Under the pieces are notes generated by a model. That model saw only the letters and a list, made by a program, of their open reading frames with translations, was not told the DNA's origin and ran no database searches. Of a stretch of DNA of 64,000 bases, positions 17,533 to 27,435 are shown piece by piece; position 1 is the stretch's first letter, and each line of letters starts with the position of its first letter. The stretch spans positions 3,886,001-3,950,000 of the forward strand of contig NZ_CP042593.1 of assembly GCF_007995155.1 (NCBI RefSeq), given 5' to 3'. A program made the translations under genes and the position numbers. Source of the DNA: Cytobacillus dafuensis. Lineage in GTDB: Bacteria > Bacillota > Bacilli > Bacillales > Cytobacillaceae.

Positions 17533-18497
17533 TTGAAATCACCCCCATATATATGACAAGCAGAGAAGTGGCCATGTGTAATTTCAATCTCCTTTGGTAC
17601 TTCCTTATGACATTTCTCCTTCGCGAAACTACATCTTGGAGCAAAAATACAACCTTTATTTTGATCTGCTAAGTTTGGCATAAAACCCGGTATTCCACGA
17701 AGTTCTGTTTTTTCTCCCTTTAAAGATGGGAAAGACTTCATAAGACCTTGTGTGTAAGGATGAGTAGGTTTAAGTAATACATCTTGAACCTTTCCAACTT
17801 CCATTACTTTTCCTGCATACATTACAACAACCTTTTTACAAGCTGTAGCAACGACAGACATATCATGAGTAATCATTATTCTAGTCATCTTAATTTTTTC
17901 TTCTAATTTTTGAATTTCACTTAAAATTTGACCTTGTGTCACGACATCTAAGGCTGTAGTAGCTTCATCCAATATGAGTATTGGTGGTTGATGAATTAGA
18001 CTAAGAGCAATTGAAACCCTTTGTAACATCCCACCAGATAATTCATGTGGATACAGATTATAGACTCTTTCCGATAAATTTACTAATTTAAAAAGAGAAA
18101 GTATTTTCTCTTTTACTTTTTGTTTAGATATTTTAGGAACGTGTACACGATATATATCCTCAATCTGACTCCCAATTTTATGAATTGGACTAAGTCCATT
18201 CATTGATTTTTGGAAAACAACTGCTAGTTCCTTCCACCTAATCTCATTAAATTCACCTGTACTCATTTTCAATAAATCTTTACCTTTATAATCGATCGTT
18301 CCAGTTATTTCAGTACTGCTTTCTGGCAAAAGTCTTAATATAGCCATTGCTAATGTTGATTTTCCTGATCCGCTCTCTCCGACAATTCCCACTGAATCCC
18401 CTTCATTTATAGAAAGAGATACATTATTAACAGCAAAAACTTGCTTTTCTTTATTTTTATACGCCACATTTAAATTTTTTATTTCCAGGACCTTCAT
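17529..18497 (-). CDS. oppD: oligopeptide ABC transporter ATPase (OppD type)
   Basis: This 322-residue ABC ATPase has Walker A GESGSGKSTLAM, signature LSGGMLQRVSIALSL and Walker B PILILDEATTALDV. The C-terminal OppD/DppD domain includes GCIFAPRCSFAKEKC, where some family members bind an Fe-S cluster. GTAGGAGG sets the ATG start. It lies between OppC and OppF in the order normal for Opp/Dpp systems. Confidence 0.93.
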   Translation of the reverse strand: MKVLEIKNLNVAYKNKEKQVFAVNNVSLSINEGDSVGIVGESGSGKSTLAMAILRLLPESSTEITGTIDYKGKDLLKMSTGEFNEIRWKELAVVFQKSMNGLSPIHKIGSQIEDIYRVHVPKISKQKVKEKILSLFKLVNLSERVYNLYPHELSGGMLQRVSIALSLIHQPPILILDEATTALDVVTQGQILSEIQKLEEKIKMTRIMITHDMSVVATACKKVVVMYAGKVMEVGKVQDVLLKPTHPYTQGLMKSFPSLKGEKTELRGIPGFMPNLADQNKGCIFAPRCSFAKEKCHKEVPKEIEITHGHFSACHIYGGDFN

Positions 18498-18507
18498 CCC
18501 GTACCTC

Positions 18508-19368
18508 CTACTTCCTAACTTTTAGTTTAGGATTAAGAATTGTATTCAACCCATCGCCAATTAAATAAAAACTTACAACAAGAATAACTGTCGCTAGCCC
18601 AGAGAATGTTGAAATCCACCAAGCTGATGTCATGTAGGATTTTCCTTCAAAAATCATCTGTCCCCAACTTATTAAGTTTGGATCCCCTAATCCTAAAAAG
18701 CTTAATCCCGCTTCCGTTAGGATTGCTCCAGCTACACTTAATGTGGTATTCGCAATGACTGGAAATATTCCATTAGGTATAATGTACCTGAATAATATTG
18801 TTCCATGGCTTTCTCCCATAGCTTCTACGCTTTTTACAAATACTCGTTTTTTCAGACTCATCGCCTGAACTCTCATTAATCTTGCATTACTTGGCCATGA
18901 AGTAAGCCCAATGACTATCATTACATTGACTAGACTGCTTCCGAACAAGGCTACAATGATTAATATTAAAAAGAAAGTAGGTATCATTAGAAAAATATTT
19001 ATGATCTCTGATATAATCCGATCCACTTTACCCCCAAAATAGCCGGCAATACCACCAATTACAGTACCTATAATTCCGGAAATAAGAGCCGAAACGATTC
19101 CGATCAAAAGTGAAGTTCTAGCACCATATACAAGCATACTGTATACATCCCTGCCAAGTCCGTCTGTTCCTAACCAATGCTCTTTACTAGGAGGTGTTAA
19201 TAATTCACCATCTAGCTCATAGGGATTATGTGTAGCAAAAATTGGGGCAAAAGCTACTATTATTAGAATAAAAGTTAATATTAAACAACCATATTTTAAT
19301 AGTGAATTAGTTTTCAATGTTTCAATAAGAGTTTTAAAAACAATATTTTTCCTATTGGTTGGATTCAT
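18508..19368 (-). CDS. oppC: oligopeptide ABC transporter permease (OppC type)
   Basis: This 286-residue BPD_transp_1 permease has an N-terminal OppC_N segment. HWLGTDGLGRDVYSMLVYGAR is the family hallmark for OppC/DppC, and LTEAGLSFLGLGDPNLISWG is the ATPase-coupling region near the C-terminus. About six membrane segments are seen. The ribosome site CAGGGAGG precedes the ATG. Confidence 0.93.
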   Translation of the reverse strand: MNPTNRKNIVFKTLIETLKTNSLLKYGCLILTFILIIVAFAPIFATHNPYELDGELLTPPSKEHWLGTDGLGRDVYSMLVYGARTSLLIGIVSALISGIIGTVIGGIAGYFGGKVDRIISEIINIFLMIPTFFLILIIVALFGSSLVNVMIVIGLTSWPSNARLMRVQAMSLKKRVFVKSVEAMGESHGTILFRYIIPNGIFPVIANTTLSVAGAILTEAGLSFLGLGDPNLISWGQMIFEGKSYMTSAWWISTFSGLATVILVVSFYLIGDGLNTILNPKLKVRK

Positions 19369-19435
19369 AGCATAACCTCCCTGTTAATCTCAAAAAATGA
19401 GATTTTATAAAGCATTTTAATGCTAATACTTTTAA

Positions 19436-20401
19436 TTATTTGTATCTTATTCTCGGGTCAATAAATGCATAGACAATATCTGTTATGACCATCATAACTG
19501 CGATTGAAATTGACATGATTAGATAGATACCCATAAGTAACGGATAGTCTCTTCTCATAATCGCATCCAGCATAAGACGCCCAGTACCTGGCCATGCAAA
19601 AACAGTCTCGACTAGCGCTGAACCAGTTACAATATAAGCTAGTGAAATACCAAATACAGTAATTGTAGGAAGTAAAGCATTTTTTAATACATACTTATAA
19701 AAAATTTTCTTTTCACTCATCCCTGTTGCCTTAAAGGTTGTAATAAAATCTTCTGAAGTTACTTGTAAAACCGTCGTTTGAGCTAGCTTAAAATAAGTAG
19801 GTATTTGGATAAGCGAAAGTGTTGCTACTGGCAAAATTAAATGCTTTAAAATATCTATATAATAGGGTAGACCTGTATAATTCGCTCTTAAATCAAGCAT
19901 TCCAGAGGTTGGTAAGATTTTTAACCATGAGGCAAAAATCATAATTAACATAATCCCTAGCCAAAATGAAGGCATCGCATTGAATAAATAAGCTAAACCT
20001 GAAAAAAATGTATCTATTTTTGATCCCTGATGCCTAGAAGCATAAAGTCCGAGCAAAGTTCCTATTATTAAAGCTAAAATTGCTCCAGAAAGAGCAAGTA
20101 GTAACGATGGACCCATAGTATGACCAATCAGACTCATTACCGGCTCGTTGTACAAAATTGACTGACCAAAATCACCTTGGATTACATTCTTTAAGTAGGA
20201 AACTAATTGTAAATATATCGGTTGATCAAGCCCATATTTTTTTTGTAGTTCTACTATCATTTCCTCGGAGGGATTATCTCTTCCCGCTAAAATTCTTATC
20301 GGATCACCTGGCGCTGCATGAATAACAAAGAAATTGAGCACTAATACGACTACTACCGCCAGTATTCCTGTTAGTACTCGTTTTAATATATATTGTTTCA
20401 T
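19436..20401 (-). CDS. oppB: oligopeptide ABC transporter permease (OppB type)
   Basis: This 321-residue permease starts MKQYILKRVLTGILAV, typical of OppB/DppB. The ATG at 20401 is preceded by AGAGAGGAGGCG; a longer frame to 20428 would begin upstream of that site. It has about six membrane segments and the conserved ETVFAWPGTGRLMLDAI near the C-terminus. It is the first permease gene after the binding protein. Confidence 0.93.
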   Translation of the reverse strand: MKQYILKRVLTGILAVVVVLVLNFFVIHAAPGDPIRILAGRDNPSEEMIVELQKKYGLDQPIYLQLVSYLKNVIQGDFGQSILYNEPVMSLIGHTMGPSLLLALSGAILALIIGTLLGLYASRHQGSKIDTFFSGLAYLFNAMPSFWLGIMLIMIFASWLKILPTSGMLDLRANYTGLPYYIDILKHLILPVATLSLIQIPTYFKLAQTTVLQVTSEDFITTFKATGMSEKKIFYKYVLKNALLPTITVFGISLAYIVTGSALVETVFAWPGTGRLMLDAIMRRDYPLLMGIYLIMSISIAVMMVITDIVYAFIDPRIRYK

Positions 20402-20506
20402 CGTTTCGCCTCCTCTCTTTAAATACAAAACGAAGTATTAAACATTCCATAATTTATCAAAGGCAATACAATGCTGCATTGCCTTTGATAGATTACTATT
20501 ATTGTT

Positions 20507-22090
20507 TTATTTATTTACATCTAAAATTGAATACTCTGCTCCTCCAACCTTACCGATACCATCGTCAATTGGATGTCCAGAGATATAATCTTTCATGACA
20601 AAAATATACATCCATTCTGTTAATGGCAGTACAGGATATTCTTCTGACATGATCTTTTGAATTTCTTTGTAAATGACTGCACGCTCATCTTGATCAGCAG
20701 TCTTCAATCCTTCTGCTAATAGTCTATCTATTTCTGGATTGCTATAGTGCATTAAGTTCATAGCACCCCCAGTACCAACCCTTACAAATAAACCTTCTGG
20801 ATCAATTCCATGATTACCACCAAGTATAGTAAGTTCAAAATCACCATTTCTAACTTTTTCATCCCATGCCGAATATTCTAAAGTTGATATTGTCGTTTCT
20901 ATTCCAATCTCTTTTAAGTTTGACTGAACAACTTTTGCGATATCTGTAAATACCGGGAACTGGAATATTAATATCTCAATATCTTTTAACCTCACACCAT
21001 TTTTGTCAGGTGTTAATCCAGCTTCGTCAAGCAACTGTTTTGCTTTTTCAACATCCCTCTCAGGCATTACATCTTTGTCATTGTATGCCCACTCAACTGC
21101 TGGAGTATAAAAACCTTCAGCTCTCCATGCATATCCTTTATGTGCCTTCTTAACGAGTTCATCACGATCGATCGCATATGCTAATGCTTCTCTAACCCTT
21201 ACATCATTCCAAGGCTTTTTCTCTAAATTAGCTATCATATACTGTCTTGAGTTCGAAAGAGTTTTAACAACTTTTACTCCTTCTGTTTTTTCCAATGAAG
21301 GAACAGCAGCTGGTGTAATTGCAGAGCTATAATCAATGACATCAACTTCACCATTTAAGAAGGATTGAACAACCGTATTTTCATCAGGAATGACAGAAAA
21401 AACTAATTTGTCAATTTTAGGTGCACCTTTAAAATAATCTTTATTTGCTTCTAATGTCACACTAATACCTCGTTTATGCTCAACAAACTTAAAAGGCCCT
21501 GTCCCAATTGGATGCTGATTTACTGAATTCTCCACCCAGTCAGTTCCCTCATAAAGATGGGATGGCATGATTACTGCGCCTGATAAAATACTTAGAATTG
21601 CTGCATTAGGCTCTTTCAATTCTATAACTACTGTTTGATCATCCGGACAGGTTATCTCTTTAATAGAACCTAATTGGTTAACGATAAAACCTTTCTTCTC
21701 AATAATTTCATCTATAGTCCACTTAACATCCTTAGATTTAAATGGTTCTCCATCATGCCACTTCACATCTTTTTGCAAGTGGAAAGTATAAATTTTCCCA
21801 TCTTCTGAGATATCCCATGATTCTGCCAGATCAGGTAATATATTAAATCCATCATCTTGAGTTATTAAGGAACTCAAAACGTTTGATGTAACATAACCTG
21901 AACCTCCATCCCCAACATTTGGGTTAAAATGTACAGGATCGGAACCTAATGCTATGACAGCAGTCTTCTCATTCTTTTTCTCAGAACTTTCATTAGTTGA
22001 ACTTTGAGTATTACTAGAGGAAGAATCCGTACATCCTACTATAGAAATAAACATCACTGTTACTAACATTAAAAACATTATCCTTTTCAT
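20507..22090 (-). CDS. oligopeptide ABC transporter substrate-binding lipoprotein
   Basis: This 527-residue SBP_bac_5 protein has a lipoprotein signal ending in MFISIVGC and a Ser-rich linker. It is the first gene of a minus-strand operon (binding protein, OppB, OppC, OppD, OppF and two amidohydrolases) driven by a sigma-54 promoter at 22209-22224. Its sequence differs clearly from the OppA at 12265, so the two probably bind different peptides. CAAGGGGG gives the start. Confidence 0.93.
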   Translation of the reverse strand: MKRIMFLMLVTVMFISIVGCTDSSSSNTQSSTNESSEKKNEKTAVIALGSDPVHFNPNVGDGGSGYVTSNVLSSLITQDDGFNILPDLAESWDISEDGKIYTFHLQKDVKWHDGEPFKSKDVKWTIDEIIEKKGFIVNQLGSIKEITCPDDQTVVIELKEPNAAILSILSGAVIMPSHLYEGTDWVENSVNQHPIGTGPFKFVEHKRGISVTLEANKDYFKGAPKIDKLVFSVIPDENTVVQSFLNGEVDVIDYSSAITPAAVPSLEKTEGVKVVKTLSNSRQYMIANLEKKPWNDVRVREALAYAIDRDELVKKAHKGYAWRAEGFYTPAVEWAYNDKDVMPERDVEKAKQLLDEAGLTPDKNGVRLKDIEILIFQFPVFTDIAKVVQSNLKEIGIETTISTLEYSAWDEKVRNGDFELTILGGNHGIDPEGLFVRVGTGGAMNLMHYSNPEIDRLLAEGLKTADQDERAVIYKEIQKIMSEEYPVLPLTEWMYIFVMKDYISGHPIDDGIGKVGGAEYSILDVNK

Positions 22091-22208
22091 AAACTTTCCC
22101 CCTTGTATAATTTTCTAATTTCTTTGTTTTGTAGAAATGATTATAAATTCCCCCTATTATTATTTTTTCTTTTAATCACCTCTCTTAAAATTTCCCTATA
22201 AACGTATT

Positions 22209-22224
22209 GCACGAATTGTGCCAA
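22209..22224 (-). promoter_or_regulatory. sigma-54 promoter for the peptide transport/amidohydrolase operon
   Basis: The minus strand reads TTGGCACAATTCGTGC, with GG and GC 10 bases apart, 119 bp upstream of the ATG. The 473-bp gap 22091-22563 holds this promoter, the divergent one at 22508 and AT-rich DNA where an activator could bind. I could not define a convincing activator site. Confidence 0.83.
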
Positions 22225-22507
22225 TTATACAAAAAATAAAAAAATCCTATTTTATAGGACCATAATCCTGAATAAGATGAAATACTTCTAGTAAAAAAGA
22301 GCAATTGAATAATTTATTAATATTAAAATTTTTAAATGTGCATATGTTTTTATACATTGGAACAAATAATGTAAAATTATTTTGAATTTTCGAAAATGTA
22401 TGCAATACACCCTGTATTTCACTTTATTGTAAATCTCCACTTTTTTATTATTCCAAAAATGATGTATAAAAAATTAAACACATATGATCCATAAAATAAA
22501 ATCTCGG

Positions 22508-22523
22508 TTGGCACGATAGTTGC
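22508..22523 (+). promoter_or_regulatory. sigma-54 promoter for prolyl oligopeptidase
   Basis: TTGGCACGATAGTTGC is a near-perfect consensus -24/-12 element, 41 bases upstream of the ATG at 22564. Confidence 0.9.
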
Positions 22524-22563
22524 AAGTTTATTTTGTTGATTCTTTAAAAAAGGAGGCATATTT

Positions 22564-24606
22564 ATGACAATATTAAAGACGGAAATAGAAGATAATTTTC
22601 ACGGTACCATTGTTAATGACCCCTTTCGTTGGTTAGAAAACTCAGATTCACTTCAAACGAAAGAATGGGATTCACAGCAAATGCTGGCAACAGAACAGTA
22701 TATTGAGGCAATTCCACAAAGAGATATCATAAAAGATAGACTAGAAAACCTTTGGGATTATCCTAAATATTTTGTTCCGAAAAAACACGGGGACTATTAT
22801 TATTATTTAAAAAATTGCGGTTCAAATAATCAGCCTAATCTTTATCGCTCAAAAAATTTAGAAGCCATTGAAGAAACAGAAGAAGTAATCATTGATGTCA
22901 ATTCATTGAGTAATGATGGAACGATCGCTATTACCAATCTCTCATTTCATTCCAATGGTACGTTACTTGCCTATGCACTTTCTGAAAAGGGAAGTGACTG
23001 GCAGGAATTCCAAATATTAAATTTAAAGTCTTTGGAGCATTATTCTGAAAAGATTGTGTGGTGCAAATTTTCGAGTATCGCATGGGAAAAAGATGGAAAT
23101 GGATTTTATTATAATCGCTATCCAGAGGCACATAATGAATTGAATGACGAAAATCACTTTAATAAAGTGTATTGGCATTCGTTGAATACAGATCAGCGTG
23201 CGGATGAGGTTATCTTTGAGTACCTCGAAGATCAGCAAATGCTGTTTTATCCTTCCATTACAAGTGATAATTCTTATTTAATTCTTCATGCAGGCAGGGG
23301 GACAGAACATAGAAGCAGATATCTTTATAAAGATTTATCAACTCCAAATAGTAAATTTAAGTGGCTTTTAAAAGATGGGGATGCCCTTTATTCATTTATT
23401 GGCAAAAAAGAAAATCAATTGTATTTTTTTACGGATAAAGAAGCTCCAAATGGCCAGATCATTAGTATTTCAATTGATTCGCCAGAAAATGAGAATTGGA
23501 AGGTCGTTATCCCTGAGATGGACGAGTCCATTTCTTCTATAGAAATCATAGCTGATCACTTAGTTGTTTCCTATATTCGTCACGCATCCTATTGTTTAAA
23601 GGTCTTCACTACGTCTGGAAATTTTATAAAAGAAATTCCTATGCCTGAACTAGGAACGATTGTTGAGTTTCATGGGAAAGAAGAGGACGATGAGCTTTAT
23701 TTTAGTTTTACATCCTTTTTATCACCTACTTCCATTTACAAATATAGTTTTGAAACTGGACAAGTTACTGCTGTATTCAAGTCTTCCTTTCAGCTTGATC
23801 CTTCTGAATACAAAACTGAACAAGTCTTTTATCATTCAAAAGACGGTACAAAAATACCGATGTTTTTAACATATAAAAAGGGAATGAAACGGGATGGACA
23901 AAATCCAGCTCTTCTGTATGGATATGGTGGATATCATATCTCCTTAACCCCTTCATTTTCAGCATCAAATCTATTATGGCTGGAAAACGGAGGCATATAT
24001 GCAGTTGCGAATATTCGCGGAGGAGGCGAATATGGACTTTCCTGGCATGAAGCTGGTATGAAGGAAAAAAAGCAGAATGTGTTTGATGACTTTATTGCTG
24101 CAGCGGAATATTTAATTTCAGAGGGATATACGAATTCAGCAAAATTAGCAATAATGGGGGGCAGTAATGGTGGACTGCTTGTAGCTGCTTGTATGATACA
24201 AAGACCAGAACTTTTTGGTGCAATAATCTGTAATGTTCCAGTTTTAGACATGCTCCGTTTTCAAAAATTTACAGTTGGAAGGTTTTGGGTTACAGAATTT
24301 GGTGACCCAGAAGCAACGCGTGAGGAATTCGAAGTTTTATATGCATACTCACCATTGCATAATATTGAGAATAGAGTTCAGTACCCACCAATATTAATTA
24401 CAACTGCCGATTCAGATGACCGTGTCGTCCCTGCGCATGCCCGTAAGTTTACGGCAGCATTACAGGATGCAAATCCACAAGCTACTAAGCCAATATTATT
24501 AAGAATCGAGAAAGGCGCAGGCCATGGGTTAGGAAAGCCCTTAGAAAAAATAATTGGTGAACATACTGATATTTTTGCTTTTCTATTTAAACACTTAGAG
24601 GTATAA
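22564..24606 (+). CDS. prolyl oligopeptidase (S9A family)
   Basis: This 680-residue serine peptidase has an N-terminal seven-bladed propeller (about 60-400) and an alpha/beta-hydrolase domain. The nucleophile is S534 in GGSNGGLL, with Asp in DSDDRVVP and His in GAGHGLGKP. The N-terminal motif DPFRWLEN is typical of the family. It cuts short peptides after proline in the cytosol. It is divergent from the peptide-uptake operon, with back-to-back sigma-54 promoters, which suggests import and proline-specific cleavage are induced together. Confidence 0.95.
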   Translation: MTILKTEIEDNFHGTIVNDPFRWLENSDSLQTKEWDSQQMLATEQYIEAIPQRDIIKDRLENLWDYPKYFVPKKHGDYYYYLKNCGSNNQPNLYRSKNLEAIEETEEVIIDVNSLSNDGTIAITNLSFHSNGTLLAYALSEKGSDWQEFQILNLKSLEHYSEKIVWCKFSSIAWEKDGNGFYYNRYPEAHNELNDENHFNKVYWHSLNTDQRADEVIFEYLEDQQMLFYPSITSDNSYLILHAGRGTEHRSRYLYKDLSTPNSKFKWLLKDGDALYSFIGKKENQLYFFTDKEAPNGQIISISIDSPENENWKVVIPEMDESISSIEIIADHLVVSYIRHASYCLKVFTTSGNFIKEIPMPELGTIVEFHGKEEDDELYFSFTSFLSPTSIYKYSFETGQVTAVFKSSFQLDPSEYKTEQVFYHSKDGTKIPMFLTYKKGMKRDGQNPALLYGYGGYHISLTPSFSASNLLWLENGGIYAVANIRGGGEYGLSWHEAGMKEKKQNVFDDFIAAAEYLISEGYTNSAKLAIMGGSNGGLLVAACMIQRPELFGAIICNVPVLDMLRFQKFTVGRFWVTEFGDPEATREEFEVLYAYSPLHNIENRVQYPPILITTADSDDRVVPAHARKFTAALQDANPQATKPILLRIEKGAGHGLGKPLEKIIGEHTDIFAFLFKHLEV

Positions 24607-24613
24607 GTAAAAT

Positions 24614-24638
24614 CGGGGCGTGGAAATTACTCGCCCCG
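24614..24638 (+). terminator. GC-rich hairpin after prolyl oligopeptidase
   Basis: CGGGGCG and CGCCCCG arms flank an 11-base loop, directly after the stop codon. The T tract is poor, so termination may be weak. A run of nine C at 24682-24690 and a small TTTCCCT/AGGGAAA hairpin follow. Confidence 0.55.
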
Positions 24639-24882
24639 GTATTCAATTTATTACAATATAAAACTGTTGACCTCAATCTCGCCCCCCCCCTGTTTCCCTT
24701 ACAGGGAAATCCTTGTGCAGCAATTTTCCTCTAATAAAGAAAGATTCACAAAGATTAAACCTTTCTTCACAATACACTTTTAAGTCTTACAAAAGTGTAA
24801 GAGAAATTGTAAGATAAACAAATTTTTAATAATGAACGAATTCACTATAATTCTCTCTAATAACACATATGGAGGAGTAATA

Positions 24883-25482
24883 ATGAATTTGTCGGAATTG
24901 AATATTGATTTGTTTAGAATAATTAATAATCTAGGTAAACATTCCACGTACATAAATCCCACTATGACTTTCATTGCTGAATATATGGTGTTTTTCTTAG
25001 TATTAAGTGTCTTAATATTTTGGTTTACAAGAAGTAACACAAATAGAATTATGGTCATTTGTGCATCGATTACTTTTGCAGTTGCTGAAATAGCAGGTAA
25101 AATTGCTGGAAAACTTCATTCAAATAACCAGCCGTTCGCTGAACTGTCTAATGTTAATAAGCTCATCGATCATGCAGTAGATAATTCATTTCCAAGTGAT
25201 CATACCCTTTTGTTCTTTTCATTTTGTATGACTTTCTATCTCTTTAGAAGAAGATGGGGATTTTTATGGATTTTATTAGCATTCCTTGTAGGTCTTTCAC
25301 GTATTTGGGTGGGGGTACATTATCCAGCAGATGTTATTGTTGGAGCTGTTATAAGTATATTCATAGCAATAATCGTTTATCGAGTTGTACCTAAATTAAG
25401 TATCACTAAAAAGATGTTGGGTGTTTATGAGAAAGGTGAACAATTAATCCTACCAATAAAAACTAAATCTAAAGAACAATAG
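24883..25482 (+). CDS. bcrC: PAP2-type undecaprenyl pyrophosphate phosphatase (BcrC-like)
   Basis: This 199-residue membrane phosphatase probably recycles undecaprenyl pyrophosphate for cell wall synthesis. PAP2 motifs are visible: SFPSDHT (motif 2) and SRIWVGVHYPADV (motif 3). The first motif, usually ending in RPF, reads NNQPF here, so its arginine is replaced. Four to five membrane segments are seen. The start at 24883 follows GGAGGAG; a longer frame from 24832 has no ribosome site. It resembles B. subtilis BcrC (YwoA) in length and layout. Confidence 0.85.
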   Translation: MNLSELNIDLFRIINNLGKHSTYINPTMTFIAEYMVFFLVLSVLIFWFTRSNTNRIMVICASITFAVAEIAGKIAGKLHSNNQPFAELSNVNKLIDHAVDNSFPSDHTLLFFSFCMTFYLFRRRWGFLWILLAFLVGLSRIWVGVHYPADVIVGAVISIFIAIIVYRVVPKLSITKKMLGVYEKGEQLILPIKTKSKEQ

Positions 25483-25617
25483 TTCACTATATAAATTTTT
25501 CAGCATTGTTTTTTAGAAAACTACTGTAAAATTTGTTAATAAACTCTAGGACAATGTATTTTCTCAAACCTTCAAAATATGTTTTTAAAGACGACATTTT
25601 TGAAAGGAGATTAGGCC

Positions 25618-26466
25618 ATGACTGGGCATGAAGAAATTTCAGATCGTGATACCCAAATCAATCCAGCCTTGTTTGTTTCACGGTCTTTAGACGAAATTCG
25701 TTTTTGGTCTAGGATTATGAAGGAGCATTCGCTATTTCTTAGATTAGGCTTTAGATGCGAGGATACACAGTTAATAGCGGAAGCGAATAATTTTTATCAT
25801 GTATTTGAACAAATTGAACAACGGTCTCATGCTTTTAATAATCAAACATCACCAGAAGTAATAAGAAAATTTAATAGTGAAGTTCAACAAGCTGCAACAA
25901 ATATATTTGCTTTTAAGCGTAAAGTGTTAGGATTAATACTTACTTGCAAATTGCCTGGTGCAAATAACTTTCCGCTTTTAGTTGATCATACCAGCAGGGA
26001 GGCCAATTATTTTCGAAAACGATTAATCGAATTAAATGAAGGAAAATTGAAACCACTTCCAGACGCGATAATAAAAGAAAATGTTTTCTTCTTAAGAATA
26101 ATGGCTGATCACGCTAAATTTATCGGACATCTCCTTGATCCATCAGAAAGAAAGCTGGTTGATTTGGCCAGAAATTTCAGTAATGACTTTGATGAATTAG
26201 TTTTTCAAGCTAGAGATATAGAATCTATGAGTCCACAGTCTAAGACCGTACCACTTTTAGATCAATTCCTAGATCAAAATCGTGTGTCAGTTGTTTCTCT
26301 TAAGGACTTTAAGAAAACAGCACGAGAATTAATCGAAGAATGTAAAATTAAGAGCATCATCCACCCTCTGCTGGCTGACCATGTTTTCCGAGAGGCTGAA
26401 AGATTTCTTGAAATTATTGATATGTTCGAAAGACATCTCACAGGGGTAAAACCACGCTCTATTTAA
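25618..26466 (+). CDS. DUF2935 family helical-bundle protein
   Basis: This 282-residue soluble protein of unknown function belongs to DUF2935. It has an internal duplication: segments around LLVDHTSREANYFRKRL and LLADHVFREAERFLEII are homologous, as are FWSRIMKEHSLFLRL and FFLRIMADHAKFIGH. The repeated His and Glu positions are reminiscent of haemerythrin-like metal-binding four-helix bundles, which is an inference. The ATG follows GAAAGGAG. It is convergent with the CDF transporter. Confidence 0.85.
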   Translation: MTGHEEISDRDTQINPALFVSRSLDEIRFWSRIMKEHSLFLRLGFRCEDTQLIAEANNFYHVFEQIEQRSHAFNNQTSPEVIRKFNSEVQQAATNIFAFKRKVLGLILTCKLPGANNFPLLVDHTSREANYFRKRLIELNEGKLKPLPDAIIKENVFFLRIMADHAKFIGHLLDPSERKLVDLARNFSNDFDELVFQARDIESMSPQSKTVPLLDQFLDQNRVSVVSLKDFKKTARELIEECKIKSIIHPLLADHVFREAERFLEIIDMFERHLTGVKPRSI

Positions 26467-26480
26467 TTCATTATTCATAT

Positions 26481-26528
26481 ATAGTCTAACGGTGCCTTAT
26501 TTTTAACCAATTTATTCCGTTAGACTAT
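26481..26528. terminator. bidirectional terminator between DUF2935 gene and CDF transporter
   Basis: 12-bp arms ATAGTCTAACGG and CCGTTAGACTAT flank an AT-rich loop. The right arm lies within the last codons of the minus-strand gene. Confidence 0.75.
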
Positions 26529-27435
26529 TTTCTTTTCTTAACGAATTTTTTTCCGTTCTAATTACAGAGTTTGGTTCAACATGCACATGCACAGCGTACA
26601 CTTCATGCTCTTTATATAAAACCTTCTCTACTGTTGTAGATATATCATGTGCATCTTCTAGATTTAAATTTGAATTTACTAGGATAACCACGTCTACAAC
26701 CGTGTTGTTTCCATAGTTTCTAGCCTTTAATTCCTCAATCCCTTTTACCCCATTGATATGTAGAATGGTTTCTTTAAAATCCTCTAACAATTTTTCATCG
26801 AAGCCATCTGTCAAATGATGGGAAGCCTCTCTAAAAATATCCCAAGCTGTTTTACAAATGAGCAGGCCTACAATAACAGCTGCCAGTGGATCGAGCCACG
26901 GGAGATTAAATTGTGAGCCAATAATTCCAACAGCTGCCCCAATACTTACCCAAGCATCTGATAAATTATCCTTTGCTGCAGCCATAACCGATTGACTATT
27001 GATTTTGTTTGCAAGCTTTTTATTATATCGATAAACAAAATACATAATAACAGCACAAAAAATCCCAGTCCATGCAGCAACTAGGTCCGGAGCTTCTTTT
27101 TCCAAATGAAAGAAAGAGGTTATCGCCTCGAATAATACTTGAATTCCAACTGCCATCATAATGAAGGAGGCCACAAGTGTTGCAACATTTTCAGCCTTCC
27201 AATGTCCATATGGATGGTCTTTATCTGCAGGTTTTTGAGAGAGCTTTAACCCAATTAGAACAGCAATAGAGGCAATAATATCTGTCATATTGTTCATCCC
27301 ATCTGCCTTTAAAGCTTCTGAGTTAGACATATAGCCAATCATTAACTTAAGAGCGGATAGACAAATATAAGCCACGATGCTTATTATAGCCCCACGCTCT
27401 CCCATTTTTAATTGTTCATATCTTTGTTGTTCCAT
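26512..27435 (-). CDS. cation diffusion facilitator, MneS/YeaB-type
   Basis: This 307-residue CDF exporter has six predicted membrane segments and a C-terminal ZT_dimer domain. Metal-site motifs are ALKADGMNNMTD and DHPYGHWKAE in the membrane part and SDAWVS in the second half of the pore. It resembles B. subtilis YeaB (MneS), a manganese exporter, along its whole length. AGATGGAGGG sets the ATG. No metal-responsive operator was recognised. Confidence 0.9.
   Translation of the reverse strand: MEQQRYEQLKMGERGAIISIVAYICLSALKLMIGYMSNSEALKADGMNNMTDIIASIAVLIGLKLSQKPADKDHPYGHWKAENVATLVASFIMMAVGIQVLFEAITSFFHLEKEAPDLVAAWTGIFCAVIMYFVYRYNKKLANKINSQSVMAAAKDNLSDAWVSIGAAVGIIGSQFNLPWLDPLAAVIVGLLICKTAWDIFREASHHLTDGFDEKLLEDFKETILHINGVKGIEELKARNYGNNTVVDVVILVNSNLNLEDAHDISTTVEKVLYKEHEVYAVHVHVEPNSVIRTEKNSLRKENSLTE

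Noticed and set aside
22091..22563. Search for an activator-binding dyad shared by the six sigma-54 promoters of the first 22.5 kb
   Set aside because: Short palindromes such as TTTTCGAAAA and TCCTATTTTATAGGA occur, but none is shared by all regions.
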